From NCBI GenBank assembly GCA_963840425.1, contig CAWIYZ010000002.1, forward strand, positions 272,418 through 336,417: 64,000 nucleotides of DNA. Direction: 5' to 3'. Position 1 is the stretch's first letter. Each line of letters starts with the position of its first letter. Origin of the DNA: CADEFX01 sp963840425. Lineage in GTDB: Bacteria; Pseudomonadota; Alphaproteobacteria; Rhizobiales; Hyphomicrobiaceae. The notes below the pieces were generated by a model, which ran no database searches, was not told where the DNA came from, and saw nothing but the letters and a program-made list of their open reading frames with translations. Shown here one piece after another: positions 17,820 to 26,813 of this stretch. Position numbers and translations under genes: made by a program.

Positions 17820-19084
17820 CCGTCGAAATCACGCGCCTCAGCAATGGTCTGAGAGTCGTTTCCCAGCATATGCCGCATCTGCGCACGGTTGCGCTCGGCA
17901 TTTGGGTGGCCTCGGGCGCGCGCCACGAGCACGATCGCGAGCACGGCATCTCGCATCTGCTCGAGCACATGGCTTTCAAGGGGACGGCTCGGCGCACGGC
18001 ACAGGATATCGCCGAGGAGATCGAGCAGGTGGGTGGCGAGCTTAACGCGGCCACGAGCCTCGATGCCACCGCCTACTACGCCCGCACGCTCAAGGACGAC
18101 ATTGGTATCGCGCTCGATATCCTGGCCGACATCCTGCAGAACCCGCGCTACTCGGCCGATGAGCTCGAGCGCGAGCGCGAGGTGATCCTGCAGGAGATCG
18201 CGGCCACCCGCGACAGCCCGGACGACATCGTGTATGATCTGGTGCTCGACGCGGCGTTTCCCGGCCAGCCGCTCGGGCGGCCGATCCTGGGTACGCGCGA
18301 GAGCGTCACCGGCTTCACCAGCGCACAGCTCAGAGAGTTTCTGGCCTCGCGCTACCGCGCCGGGCGCATGGTGCTTTCTGCTGCCGGATACGTCGATCAC
18401 GCCGCGCTGGTGCGCCATGCTGAGGCCCTATTCGGCGCGCTTCCTCAAGGTGAAGTCACCGAATCGGCGCCGGCCCGGTACGTTGGCGGGACGCGCCTCT
18501 CGGCCAAGCCCTTCGAGCAAGCCCATGTCATCATGGGCTTCGAGGGAGTATCCTGGCGCCGGCCGGAGTTCTATGCCGCTCAGGTCTTCTCCGGGCTTTT
18601 CGGCGGCGGCATGTCTTCGCGCCTGTTCCAGGAAGCGCGTGAGCGCCGAGGTCTCTGCTACTCGATCTATTCCTCGACCTGGGGGCTGGCCGACACGGGG
18701 TTCTTTTCGGTGCACGCTGCAACAGGGTCCGATACGATGGGAGAGCTGGTCGAGGTCGTGCGCGGCGAGTTCGAGCGCGCCGCCGGCGAGCGTCCGAGCC
18801 AAGCCGAGGTCGATCGTGCCAAAGCGCAGCTCAAGGCAGGCCTGCTCATGAGCCTGGAGAGCTCGGCGGCGAGGGCCGAGCAGATGGCGCGACAGATGCT
18901 GGCCTTCGACAGGCTGCTGCCGGCGGACGAGTTGATCGGCCGGGTCGAGGAGGTGACGCCTGAGGCGGTGCGCGACATTGCCGCTTCCCTCGTCACAGGC
19001 TCGCCGTTGTCGTTCGCTCTGGTGGGTGCTGGGGAACGCGGGCAGGCCTATGCCTCGCTCGCGGAGCCGGTGGCCAGAATGTGA
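17816..19084 (+). CDS. M16 family zinc peptidase (mitochondrial processing peptidase-like)
   Basis: The 422-residue product is a single-chain M16B peptidase. HLLEHMAFKGT near residue 47 is the inverted zinc motif HxxEH, with the third ligand Glu in EREREVILQEI near residue 124. RGLCYSIYSS near residue 281 is the C-terminal substrate-binding motif. Such enzymes are the bacterial relatives of mitochondrial processing peptidase and presenquence protease; the physiological substrate is unknown. It overlaps thrC by four bases and is followed by an acetyltransferase gene 31 bases on. Confidence 0.92.
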   Translation: MTVEITRLSNGLRVVSQHMPHLRTVALGIWVASGARHEHDREHGISHLLEHMAFKGTARRTAQDIAEEIEQVGGELNAATSLDATAYYARTLKDDIGIALDILADILQNPRYSADELEREREVILQEIAATRDSPDDIVYDLVLDAAFPGQPLGRPILGTRESVTGFTSAQLREFLASRYRAGRMVLSAAGYVDHAALVRHAEALFGALPQGEVTESAPARYVGGTRLSAKPFEQAHVIMGFEGVSWRRPEFYAAQVFSGLFGGGMSSRLFQEARERRGLCYSIYSSTWGLADTGFFSVHAATGSDTMGELVEVVRGEFERAAGERPSQAEVDRAKAQLKAGLLMSLESSAARAEQMARQMLAFDRLLPADELIGRVEEVTPEAVRDIAASLVTGSPLSFALVGAGERGQAYASLAEPVARM

Positions 19085-19115
19085 AGGGAAAGGCGCGGGG
19101 GCGCGGGCAGAAGCG

Positions 19116-19703
19116 ATGGCATTCTTGAGACCCTCTCTCGTCCAGGAGCCGGTGCCGCTCGTGCGTGGGGCCGGCTTGTGTCTGCGCCCGCCGTTGCAAT
19201 CCGACTATGCGGCTTGGGCCGCGCTCAGGGCGGCCAGCCGCATGCACTTGGTGCCGTTCGAGCCGCAATGGTCGCACGATGAGCTGTCGCGACCGTCTTT
19301 CCGCCAGCGCCTGAGGCGCTACCAGAGCGACCTAAAAGACGACCTGGGTTATGCCCTGTTCATTTTCCGCGAGGGCGACGGCGAACTGCTCGGTGGCGTT
19401 ACGCTGTCGAACGTGCGCCGCGGTGTGACGCAGGCCGCAGCGCTCGGCTACTGGATTGGCGCTCCCCACGCACATCGGGGGCACATGCGGGCGACGCTAT
19501 CCGTGCTGCTGCCCTACGCCTTTGATGGTCTCAGGCTGCACCGCATCGAGGCGGCCTGCCTGCCGCACAACCAGGCCTCAATTCGTGTGCTCGAGGGGGC
19601 GGGATTTCGGCACGAAGGGCTGGCACGGCATTACCTCAAGATCAACGGCTCCTGGCAGGACCACGTCCTGTATGCGCTCGTCGATGAGGACCGGGCGCGA
19701 TGA
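19116..19703 (+). CDS. GNAT acetyltransferase, RimJ/RimL-like
   Basis: The 195-residue product has the GNAT layout of ribosomal-protein N-acetyltransferases: GYALFIFREGDGELLGGVTL (beta strands 2-4), LGYWIGAPHAHRGHMRATLSVLLPYAF (acetyl-CoA motif A, here GHM in place of the more usual G-x-G), and HRIEAACLPHNQASIRVLEGAGF with RHYLKINGSWQDHVLYAL, all characteristic of RimJ/RimL. Target protein unknown. It ends in a 4-bp ATGA overlap with the EAL gene. Confidence 0.85.
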   Translation: MAFLRPSLVQEPVPLVRGAGLCLRPPLQSDYAAWAALRAASRMHLVPFEPQWSHDELSRPSFRQRLRRYQSDLKDDLGYALFIFREGDGELLGGVTLSNVRRGVTQAAALGYWIGAPHAHRGHMRATLSVLLPYAFDGLRLHRIEAACLPHNQASIRVLEGAGFRHEGLARHYLKINGSWQDHVLYALVDEDRAR

Positions 19704-22700
19704 AGCTCTGGCGCACTAGGCCTCCGGTCCGCGGGCCAACAGCGGCGATGGTGCGGGGCATCTTTTGTCACTGCGCGCTGTTGATGCTCGTGGTGTTTGC
19801 GCTCCTCTTCCATGGCCGGGCGGCACTGGCCCTCACTCCGATCACCGTTGCGCCTGATCAGGATCGCATCGAGATCACGACGGTCGGCGAAGCCTACGAA
19901 GGCCGTGGCGACAATCTGCAGGTGGAAACGGCACCCGGATCCGACGGCATGACTGCGCGCATGTCGGTGCGCGCCACCACGCCGGGCACCAGCCCGAACT
20001 GGATCGTTTTCGCGCTGCGCAACGAAACCGACAAGCCCATGGAGCGCTGGCTCACAGCGGACCGCTATAATGTCGTGGGCTCGGGCGCCGTCTGGCCGGA
20101 TCTCGATGCGCGCCGCATCGAGGCTGTTACGCCGTCGGTCGGCTTCCTCCCCGATCGGGTAAAGAGCGACCGCGCCGACATCTTTCGTCTGACCATCGAG
20201 CCGGGACAGACGATCACATATGTGGCCGAGCTTGCCTCCGACCGGTTCGCGCGTATCCATCTGTGGAAGGCGCTCGAGTACGAGCAGAAATCGCGCGACC
20301 GTCAGCTCTTCAATGGCATCCTGCTCGGCATCACAGGCATTCTGGCGGTGTTTCTGACCGCCGTGTTCGCCGCCAACCACAAGATCATTTTCCCAGCCGC
20401 CGCGCTGGTGACGTGGTGCGTTCTGGCGCTGCTGTGCGTCGACTTCGGTTTCTGGCACAAGCTGTTCCAGATGCGCCCGGAGGAGAACGCACAATACCGT
20501 GCGGCAGCGGAAGCATCGGTAGCCGCTGGGCTTGTGATCTTTCTTTTCACCTTCCTGCGCGTGAACCTGTGGCACGGGTTTGCGCGCATGTTGTTTGCTG
20601 TATGGATTGTGGCCCAGCTCGCCATCGTGGCGACGGCCGTTCTTGATCCGCGCTTGGCGGCAACGGTGGCGCGGTTGACGCTGCCTGCCATTGGAATTGT
20701 TGGCGGGCTGCTGACGCTGTTCCTGGCTATGCGCGGCCTGGACCGGGCTCTGTCGATCCTGCCGACGTGGATCCTGTTTTTGGTGTGGCTGTTCGGTGCG
20801 GGCGTGACGGTGACTGGACGGCTTGCTGGCGAGGTGCCCGTTGTCGGCCTGCTGGCAGGGCTCGTCTTCATTGTTGTCTTGATCGGGTTCACGGTTACTC
20901 AGTTCGCCTTCCGCTCCATTGAGCCGCTCTACGGCGCGAGCCCGACCGAGCAGCAGTTGCGCTCGGCGGCGATCGAGAGTGCCGGAGTGGCGGTATGGGA
21001 GTGGACTGGCCGGCGCAACGAAATCCGCGTTGATCCCGCCGTTGAAGCAACACTCGGCCTCAACGGGGGCGTGTTGTCGACCAAGATCGAAAACTTTCTC
21101 ACCTATCTGCATCCTGCCGACAAGGAGCGCTTCCAGCTCATGCTGCAGTCGGCCGCGGCCAGGGAGCAAAGCAATCTGCGTCTGCAATTTCGCATACGGC
21201 ATGCCGACAGCACCTATCGCTGGTTCGAGGTCGAGGGTGCGAGCGTGCCCACGTCGGACCGCAGGTCGGTGCGCTGCGTCGGCCTTTTGCGCGATGTGAC
21301 CGACGACAAGCGTGCGCAAGAACGCCTGATGCACGATGCGGTGCACGACAGCCTGACGGGCTTGCCCAATCGCGAGTTGTTCCTCGACCGGTTAGGTGTC
21401 GCCCTGGCGCGGGCGAAGACCGAAAGCGATGTGCGGCCGGTCGTCATCTATTGCGACCTCGACAAGTTCAAGAGCGTCAACAGCTCGTTCGGCTTGGTGG
21501 TGGGCGACAGCCTCCTACTTACCGTGTCACGGCGGCTGTCGCGCACATTGTCGCCGCAGGACACACTCGCGCGCTTGAGCGGGGACCAGTTCGCCCTGTT
21601 TCTCACTGCGCCTCAAGAGCCGCGCGAGTTGGCCAGGCTCGCCGAGCGGGTGCGCCAATCCTTGCGCTCGCCGATCCGGATCGCCGGGCAGGAAATTGTG
21701 CTTACCAGCTCGATCGGCGTCGCCGTTTGCGACGGTTCGCAGGCGGTGGCGCACGACCTGATGCGCGAGGCCGAGCTTGCCATGAGCCGGGCAAAGCGCA
21801 ACGGTTCCGACCGCGTCGAGATCTTCAAGCCCGAGATGCATGCCGACAAGGATCAGCGCATCGCCATCGAAAGCGAGCTGAGGCGGGCGATCGAGGCGCG
21901 CCAGCTCCACGTCCTCTATCAGCCCATCATTGCGCTCTCGACGGAGGAGTTGGTCGGCTTCGAAGCCTTGGTGCGCTGGGAGCACCCGAGGCTCGGCTCT
22001 TTGAGCCCGACGGAATTCGTGCCGATCGCAGAGGAAACGGACCTGATCGTCAGGCTGGGCTCGTTCGTGCTCGGGCGCGCCGTGGCTGATATCGTGCGCT
22101 GGCAGAAGGAGCTGCCGCGTCCCGACGAGCCGCTGTTCATAAGCGTCAATGTGTCGAGCAGACAGCTCATCACCCCCGATCTCGTTCAAGAGATCCGGCA
22201 TGTGATCGGCCGCAACTCGCTGGCGCGGGGCTCCCTGCAACTCGAGGTGACAGAAAGCCTGGTCATGGAGAACCCCGAGCAGGCGACACACATGCTCGAG
22301 CTGCTGAAGGATGCCGGAGCGGGCCTCGCGCTCGACGATTTCGGCTCGGGCTATTCGTCACTGTCCTATCTGCAGCGCTTCCCCTTCGACACCATCAAGA
22401 TCGACCGCTCGCTCGTGCACGCAAGCGCCGGCGAGGGACCAGGCTCGGCCATCGTCCGCTCCGTGGTCGCGCTCGGCCACGAGCTCGGCAAGAAGGTGGT
22501 GGCTGAAGGCGTGGAGTCGGCCGAGGACGCGGCCTTTCTTCGCTCGATCGGTTGTGAGCTCGCTCAAGGCTACTACTATGGCGAGCCGATGCCCGATCGC
22601 GATGTGCTGCACCTGCTGCGGCTTGTGCGCAAGGCCGATCGCCGCATGCGGCGGCGTGGTTGGGTGCGCGGGCAGGCCAAGAAGAAGACCGGTGACGGTG

Positions 22701-23392
22701 AGGCCGCTCCCCGGCCCAAGGCGCCGCCGATTGCTGCCGAGCGCAAGCCAGCGCCAGCACCGCCGTTGCAGGCGTACCGCCCCGGCGCCAACGGCCACGA
22801 TAGATCGCAGCCCACTACAGTGCGCACTGGTCCACCATCGCAGCCCGCTCCGCGTACGAGGTCGCCGACCCAGCCGGTGACGCAGCCGCCGATCGCTCCC
22901 GCAGCCCTGCAGAAGCGTATGCGCTCTGCAGCAGCAAACGCCCGTGCGCGTCTCGCCGGCCTTGCAGGCCAGGCAGCATTCCGGCCGCCCGAGCCGCCGC
23001 AGCCGTTACCCGAGGCATCCCTGCGGGCCAAGCCGCCGGCGCCGCTGCGCCATACGGAAGAGCCTTTGGAGCTCCCGCGAATTGCGAGAGCCGCCGCCGC
23101 GTCTGCCTCGGGACGCCCCCCGCCGCTGCCGCACCAGATGCTGACGTCCGACAAGCCGCGGATCGCAGCATCGCCGCAGGCTCAGGCTCAAGCGCAGGCG
23201 CGCGCTACGGCTCGCGCCAGAACGCAGCCGCCAAATCTCGATGCACTGCCTCCGCAGATCAAAGCAAGTTTGGAGAAGCTCGCTGGCGGTCCCGTAAATT
23301 TGCAGCCGCCAGCGCCGCTGCTCGATGATCCGCCGCCTGCCGAGAACAGTGAGCGCAGCGGCGTGGTTGGCCGGCGCAAGCGCAACGCCTAA
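19700..23392 (+). CDS. Membrane c-di-GMP phosphodiesterase: sensor + PAS + degenerate GGDEF + EAL + Pro-rich tail
   Basis: A 1230-residue protein. A signal anchor (about residues 25-45) leads into a periplasmic beta domain (46-200) and about seven membrane helices (205-415), a layout like 7TMR-DISM sensors. A PAS fold spans about 430-545, with the typical closing RCVGLLRDVTDDKRAQ. The GGDEF domain (545-715) has lost its signature: the site reads LARLSGDQFALF, so it should not make c-di-GMP. The EAL domain (730-975) looks intact: GFEALVRWEHP near 752, ESLVMEN, LDDFGSGYSSLSYL, KIDRSLV and VAEGVES. The last 240 residues are a Pro/Ala/Gln/Arg-rich tail with no fold. It likely degrades c-di-GMP in response to an outside signal. 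Confidence 0.9.
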   Translation: MKLWRTRPPVRGPTAAMVRGIFCHCALLMLVVFALLFHGRAALALTPITVAPDQDRIEITTVGEAYEGRGDNLQVETAPGSDGMTARMSVRATTPGTSPNWIVFALRNETDKPMERWLTADRYNVVGSGAVWPDLDARRIEAVTPSVGFLPDRVKSDRADIFRLTIEPGQTITYVAELASDRFARIHLWKALEYEQKSRDRQLFNGILLGITGILAVFLTAVFAANHKIIFPAAALVTWCVLALLCVDFGFWHKLFQMRPEENAQYRAAAEASVAAGLVIFLFTFLRVNLWHGFARMLFAVWIVAQLAIVATAVLDPRLAATVARLTLPAIGIVGGLLTLFLAMRGLDRALSILPTWILFLVWLFGAGVTVTGRLAGEVPVVGLLAGLVFIVVLIGFTVTQFAFRSIEPLYGASPTEQQLRSAAIESAGVAVWEWTGRRNEIRVDPAVEATLGLNGGVLSTKIENFLTYLHPADKERFQLMLQSAAAREQSNLRLQFRIRHADSTYRWFEVEGASVPTSDRRSVRCVGLLRDVTDDKRAQERLMHDAVHDSLTGLPNRELFLDRLGVALARAKTESDVRPVVIYCDLDKFKSVNSSFGLVVGDSLLLTVSRRLSRTLSPQDTLARLSGDQFALFLTAPQEPRELARLAERVRQSLRSPIRIAGQEIVLTSSIGVAVCDGSQAVAHDLMREAELAMSRAKRNGSDRVEIFKPEMHADKDQRIAIESELRRAIEARQLHVLYQPIIALSTEELVGFEALVRWEHPRLGSLSPTEFVPIAEETDLIVRLGSFVLGRAVADIVRWQKELPRPDEPLFISVNVSSRQLITPDLVQEIRHVIGRNSLARGSLQLEVTESLVMENPEQATHMLELLKDAGAGLALDDFGSGYSSLSYLQRFPFDTIKIDRSLVHASAGEGPGSAIVRSVVALGHELGKKVVAEGVESAEDAAFLRSIGCELAQGYYYGEPMPDRDVLHLLRLVRKADRRMRRRGWVRGQAKKKTGDGEAAPRPKAPPIAAERKPAPAPPLQAYRPGANGHDRSQPTTVRTGPPSQPAPRTRSPTQPVTQPPIAPAALQKRMRSAAANARARLAGLAGQAAFRPPEPPQPLPEASLRAKPPAPLRHTEEPLELPRIARAAAASASGRPPPLPHQMLTSDKPRIAASPQAQAQAQARATARARTQPPNLDALPPQIKASLEKLAGGPVNLQPPAPLLDDPPPAENSERSGVVGRRKRNA

Positions 23393-23483
23393 TGGCACCG
23401 CGGTTTTCGGCCGGTGCGCCAGAGCGGTTGCCTCACATGGAAGCACTGCCGCTTCCGCGGGAGGTGTGAACCGCACTCTAGCG

Positions 23484-23546
23484 TAGAGCAGGCTTCACGC
23501 TCCAGATTGACCGCGACGCGATGCAATCCGAAACGATAGTGCTCTA
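23484..23546. repeat. Palindromic intergenic repeat, copy 2
   Basis: A 63-bp element starting TAGAGCAGGCTTCACGCTCC and ending GTGCTCTA, between the EAL gene and yqgE. It matches copy 1 at both arms and in the TTCACG block. The arms pair imperfectly (CAGG against ATAG inside), so this copy is more diverged. Confidence 0.75.
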
Positions 23547-23549
23547 GGG

Positions 23550-24165
23550 TCAGGCGTGTCCGGCGTCGCTGACGAGATGGGAGGGATCGATACCGATCTT
23601 GAACAGGGCGCGATCGTACTTGAGCTCGAGATCAGGTCCGAAGATGAGATCTCGATCGGCCGGGCAGTGCAACCATCCGTTGGCCTGGATTTCGCTCTCG
23701 AGCTGCCCGGGAGCCCAGCCCGCATAGCCAAGCGCCAGGATCGCCTGCTCCGGACCTTTTCCGCCGGCCATGGCTTTGAGGATGTCTATGGTGGCTGTGA
23801 GGCAGACGCTCTTGTCAATCTCTAGGGTCGAAGTCCTCGGCGAAATAGTCAGCGCTGTGCAGCACGAAGCCCCTTTCGCTGGAGACCGGCCCGCCCACGT
23901 GGACGTTCATGCGCAAGAGATCGGGCGGCACGATCTCGTCGGCGTCATCGCCGACGATGCCGAGCTGCTTCAGCAATCCGGTAAAGGAGATGTGCGAGGC
24001 GCGCTGGTTGACGATCAGCCCCATGGCGCCGTCGGACGAATGCGTACACAGATAAATAACCGAGCGCTGGAAGCGCTTGTCGGCCATGCCGGGCATGGCC
24101 AGCAGAAGCTGACCATCGAGGTAGCTGCTGCCCTGGGCCTTGCGCTGTCGGCGTGGCGTCTTCAT
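23550..24165 (-). pseudogene. yqgE: YqgE/AlgH family protein, interrupted by one frameshift
   Basis: The N-terminal half (24165 to about 23818) reads YLDGQLLLAMPGMADKRF and GAMGLIVNQ, then GGPVSSERGFVLHSADYF, all YqgE hallmarks. The frame then runs into a stop at 23815. In the next frame, directly after, the coding continues as LEIDKSVCLTATIDILKAM and KGPEQAILALGYAGWAPGQLE down to 23550, the typical C-terminal half. Removing one base near 23825-23830 restores a normal protein of about 205 residues. YqgE is a cytoplasmic protein of unknown role. The neat join suggests a very recent indel or a sequencing error rather than old decay. Confidence 0.85.
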
Positions 24166-24316
24166 CTTCCAACACTACTCTCGCGCGCGCCGCCCTGTGA
24201 AGCGATGAAATGCGTGCTGCGCGCATCGCTTTTGGGCGCCGAGGCACCAGTTGGCAAGCCGCGACGGTGATACTACATAGTCGGTGCGCGCAGACCGCGG
24301 GCCAGAGGCGGACCTG

Positions 24317-25180
24317 ATGCATATTCCGAGTTGTTTGGCAGCCTTCATTTTGATCGCACAGCTCTGCGTACTGCCGTCTGCCGTTGTTGCGGCAGACCCG
24401 GCGCTTGCGACTGGGTGGGCAAGTGCCGAGAACTCGCGAGTGCGCCTCGTTGGTGGCCGCGCCGACGGGCCCGGTGCCGCGCCACGCTTGGTGGCTGGCC
24501 TTGAAATCGAGATCGCCGACGGCTGGAAGACCTATTGGCGCAATCCAGGCTCCTCCGGCGTGCCGCCGCGGATCGATTGGTCGAAGTCCGTCAATCTCGC
24601 CAGCGCGCGTGTGCTGTTTCCGGCGCCAGCGCGCTTCGTGGACCGCGACGGCGATACCATCGGCTACAAGGGCTATGTGGTGTTTCCCATCGAGCTTGTC
24701 GCGAAAGATGCCGCCAAGCCGGTGGAGCTGGAACTGTCGGTCGAGTATGGCATCTGCAAGGACATCTGCATCCCTGTTGAATTGAATCTGGCGCTGTCCG
24801 TGCCGCCCGGCGCTGCTCCGATCCAGGTAGAGTCGCGCCTAGCTCGTGCCCTCGGACGTGTTCCGCGTCCTGTGTCCGCGCGCGCTGCGGCGGATCCTGC
24901 AGTCACGAGCATCAAGCAGGAGCTGACGGGGGAAAAGCCGCGCATCGTCATTGCGGCGTCGTTTCCCGCCGGCACCAACGGCGCTGACCTTTTTGCCGAG
25001 GCGCCGGACGGACTGTGGGTTCCGTTGCCCAAGAAAACTGGTGCGGCGTCGGGCAATGCGCTGGTCTTCGAGATCGACCTGACGGATGGAGCCGACATCG
25101 CCGAGCTCAAGGGCAAGACGCTGCGCCTGACGCTGGTGAGCAACGACGGCCAGTCGGAGACCGCTTTCAAGATCGAGTGA
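24317..25180 (+). CDS. Periplasmic DsbD alpha-domain-like protein
   Basis: The 287-residue product has a signal peptide (hydrophobic stretch then VVAADP near residue 25) and a domain resembling the N-terminal part of DsbD/ScsB-type thiol-disulfide proteins: LVAGLEIEIADGWKTYWRNPG and SGVPPRIDW, then VEYGICKDICIPVELNL near residue 150, whose C-x3-C pair is the redox site. The membrane and thioredoxin parts of full DsbD are absent, so it probably works with another membrane reductase. It is followed by a peroxiredoxin gene, and this order is shared by many Hyphomicrobiales. Confidence 0.75.
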   Translation: MHIPSCLAAFILIAQLCVLPSAVVAADPALATGWASAENSRVRLVGGRADGPGAAPRLVAGLEIEIADGWKTYWRNPGSSGVPPRIDWSKSVNLASARVLFPAPARFVDRDGDTIGYKGYVVFPIELVAKDAAKPVELELSVEYGICKDICIPVELNLALSVPPGAAPIQVESRLARALGRVPRPVSARAAADPAVTSIKQELTGEKPRIVIAASFPAGTNGADLFAEAPDGLWVPLPKKTGAASGNALVFEIDLTDGADIAELKGKTLRLTLVSNDGQSETAFKIE

Positions 25181-25302
25181 CCTGCGGTCGCCCGCTCCTG
25201 AAGCCTTCGTGCTTGGCCGGCTGCATATAACCGGCTAAGTTCGCGCCACCCCACGTCTCCCACGATTTCAAATGATAGTTCGCTTGCACGAGGAGTAGAT
25301 CA

Positions 25303-25800
25303 ATGGCGATCAAGGTTGGTGACAAGCTGCCGGACGCGACCTTCATGACGATGTCGGCGGAAGGGCCGAAGCCGATGACGACGGCCGAATTCTTCGGCGG
25401 CAAGAAAGTAGCCTTGTTCGCAGTTCCCGGCGCTTACACGCCGACCTGCCACAAGCAGCACATGCCCGGCTTCGTGGAGCGCGCCGACGAGCTCCGGAAG
25501 AAGGGCTTCGATGCGGTTGCCTGCACAGCAGTCAACGACGTGTTCGTGCTCACCAACTGGAACAAGGATTCCAAGGCCGAAGGCAAGATCGCGATGCTGG
25601 CGGACGGTTCGGCCGATTTTGCCAAGAAGCTCGGCCTTGAGATCGATCTCACCGCTCGCGGTCTGGGCGTGCGCTCACGCCGCTATGCGATGGCGGTCGA
25701 CAACGGTGTGGTGACAATTCTCAATGTCGAGGATGCGCCGCCGAGCCACGAGAAGTCGAGCGCCGCGACGCTCTGCTCGATGATCGACAAGAGCCTTTGA
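25303..25800 (+). CDS. Peroxiredoxin (Prx5 / AhpC-TSA type)
   Basis: The 165-residue enzyme reduces hydroperoxides. PGAYTPTCHKQHMPGF near residue 44 is the Prx5-type active site with the peroxidatic Cys preceded by Thr; the closing Arg comes from GVRSRRYAMAVD near residue 122. Only one further Cys (AACT region, residue 72; and one near the C-terminus, LCSMID) is present, fitting glutathione- or glutaredoxin-dependent recycling. A GAGGAG ribosome site lies at about 25290-25295. Confidence 0.92.
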   Translation: MAIKVGDKLPDATFMTMSAEGPKPMTTAEFFGGKKVALFAVPGAYTPTCHKQHMPGFVERADELRKKGFDAVACTAVNDVFVLTNWNKDSKAEGKIAMLADGSADFAKKLGLEIDLTARGLGVRSRRYAMAVDNGVVTILNVEDAPPSHEKSSAATLCSMIDKSL

Positions 25801-25824
25801 AGCCGATGCTCTGATTGAATGAAG

Positions 25825-25852
25825 GGCACCCCGCCTGACAGAGCGGGATGCC
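25825..25852 (+). terminator. Hairpin after the peroxiredoxin gene
   Basis: GGCACCCCGC pairs with GCGGGATGCC around an 8-base loop, 25 bases after the peroxiredoxin stop and 14 bases before the end of the convergent small gene. No T-run follows on either strand, so it is a weak terminator candidate serving the convergent pair. Confidence 0.4.
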
Positions 25853-25865
25853 TCGCTTGAGGAGC

Positions 25866-26024
25866 CTAGCCCTTGGGCTTACAGATGCGGGTCGCGGTGT
25901 CCCACATCTCGGTTGATTTGCAGTCCTGCGGACCTGTCGGAGTAGTGGTGGTCTGCGCGAGGGCTGGCATGGCCAACGAGGCGAGCATGCCAGCCAATAC
26001 CGTCACCGAGGCAAGCTTACGCAT
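25866..26024 (-). CDS. Small secreted peptide with two cysteines
   Basis: A 52-residue product from the ATG at 26024 with a GGAGA ribosome site upstream. It has a clear signal peptide (basic MRKLAS, then VTVLAGMLASLAMPALA, cleaved after ALA at about residue 23). The mature peptide is a Thr/Pro stretch followed by CKSTEMWDTATRICKPKG, with two cysteines 12 apart that could form a disulfide. The family is not recognised; similar short secreted peptides occur in Hyphomicrobiales. Confidence 0.55.
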   Translation of the reverse strand: MRKLASVTVLAGMLASLAMPALAQTTTTPTGPQDCKSTEMWDTATRICKPKG

Positions 26025-26813
26025 GTGACTGTCTCCATGTTGCTTGCGGTACTCCCGCGGCGAGCACGCGAGCATCGTCGCGGCGGTGGGTCCGGGGCGA
26101 CAAAGACCCAGCAAAAATGACGGCGGCCTCGGGAGAGACCGCCGCAGGCCACGCGAAACCTCGAGACTATTATTTAATCCAGGACATACGCTGAGCTGAT
26201 TCGGCGGCGTTTGCGGGGCTGGAATGCGGCGAAAATGAAACGGCGGTCCGTGAGAAATGTGGAACCGCCGTCGCCCTTGCCCTAGAGGTTCGTTCGCAGA
26301 TGGAACTTAAAAGCTTCGCTCGTTCCGCTGCCGGCCTCGCCGGGTGACGAAACAAAAGAGCAGCGCATGGCGCTCTCACACGCGGGTTCAGAGGGAACTG
26401 ATCCGCATTGTGCACGTTAGCACGATGCCGCGTGAATCTGGCTCCCCAGCCCAGTGCATCCCAGCCAAGGACACTGTTACGGCGGCAAGAGCGCCGGTCC
26501 ACCCCGCCCGGAGGGCCGGCGCTCTTCAGGTCGCGTCAGCGCAATGCGCTAGAGCAGGCTTCACGCTTCGGCCGAGACGTCCCTCGATTGGAAAAGTGAT
26601 TCAATCCGAAGCGATCCTCCTCTAGGTCTCATCCCGAGCGGAAGCACAGGCCAGCCTGTTTCCGCGGATGTGAATGTCTTAGCTGGCACAGCAATCAAAT
26701 CCATCGCTGGGCATGCTCGTGCCGCAATTTCCAGCGCTCACGATGTTATCGTCCATTTGCTGTCTGGGCTTCCGGTCTGGCGGCAAACAAAACAAATATT
26801 GGGAGGTTTCGCC
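26025..26813. other. Intergenic region with palindromic repeat copy 3
   Basis: No gene is supported in these 789 bases. A GC-rich hairpin lies near 26120-26145 (GCGG and CCGC arms around a purine loop). The repeat at 26549-26625 is described separately. The last part carries the promoter area of the beta-propeller gene, whose GGGAGG ribosome site is at 26801-26806. Open frames in this stretch have no family features and unlike codon use. Confidence 0.5.
26549..26625. repeat. Palindromic intergenic repeat, copy 3
   Basis: A 77-bp copy with arms CTAGAGCAGGCTTCACGCTT and AATCCGAAGCGATCCTCCTCTAG. The right half (AATCCGAA-CGAT) matches copy 2 almost exactly, while the loop is longer than in copies 1 and 2. 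Confidence 0.75.

Noticed and set aside
26170..26502. Minus-strand frame of 110 codons in the gap before the beta-propeller gene
   Set aside because: No ribosome site, no family pattern, Arg/Ser/Ala composition typical of random GC-rich frames.
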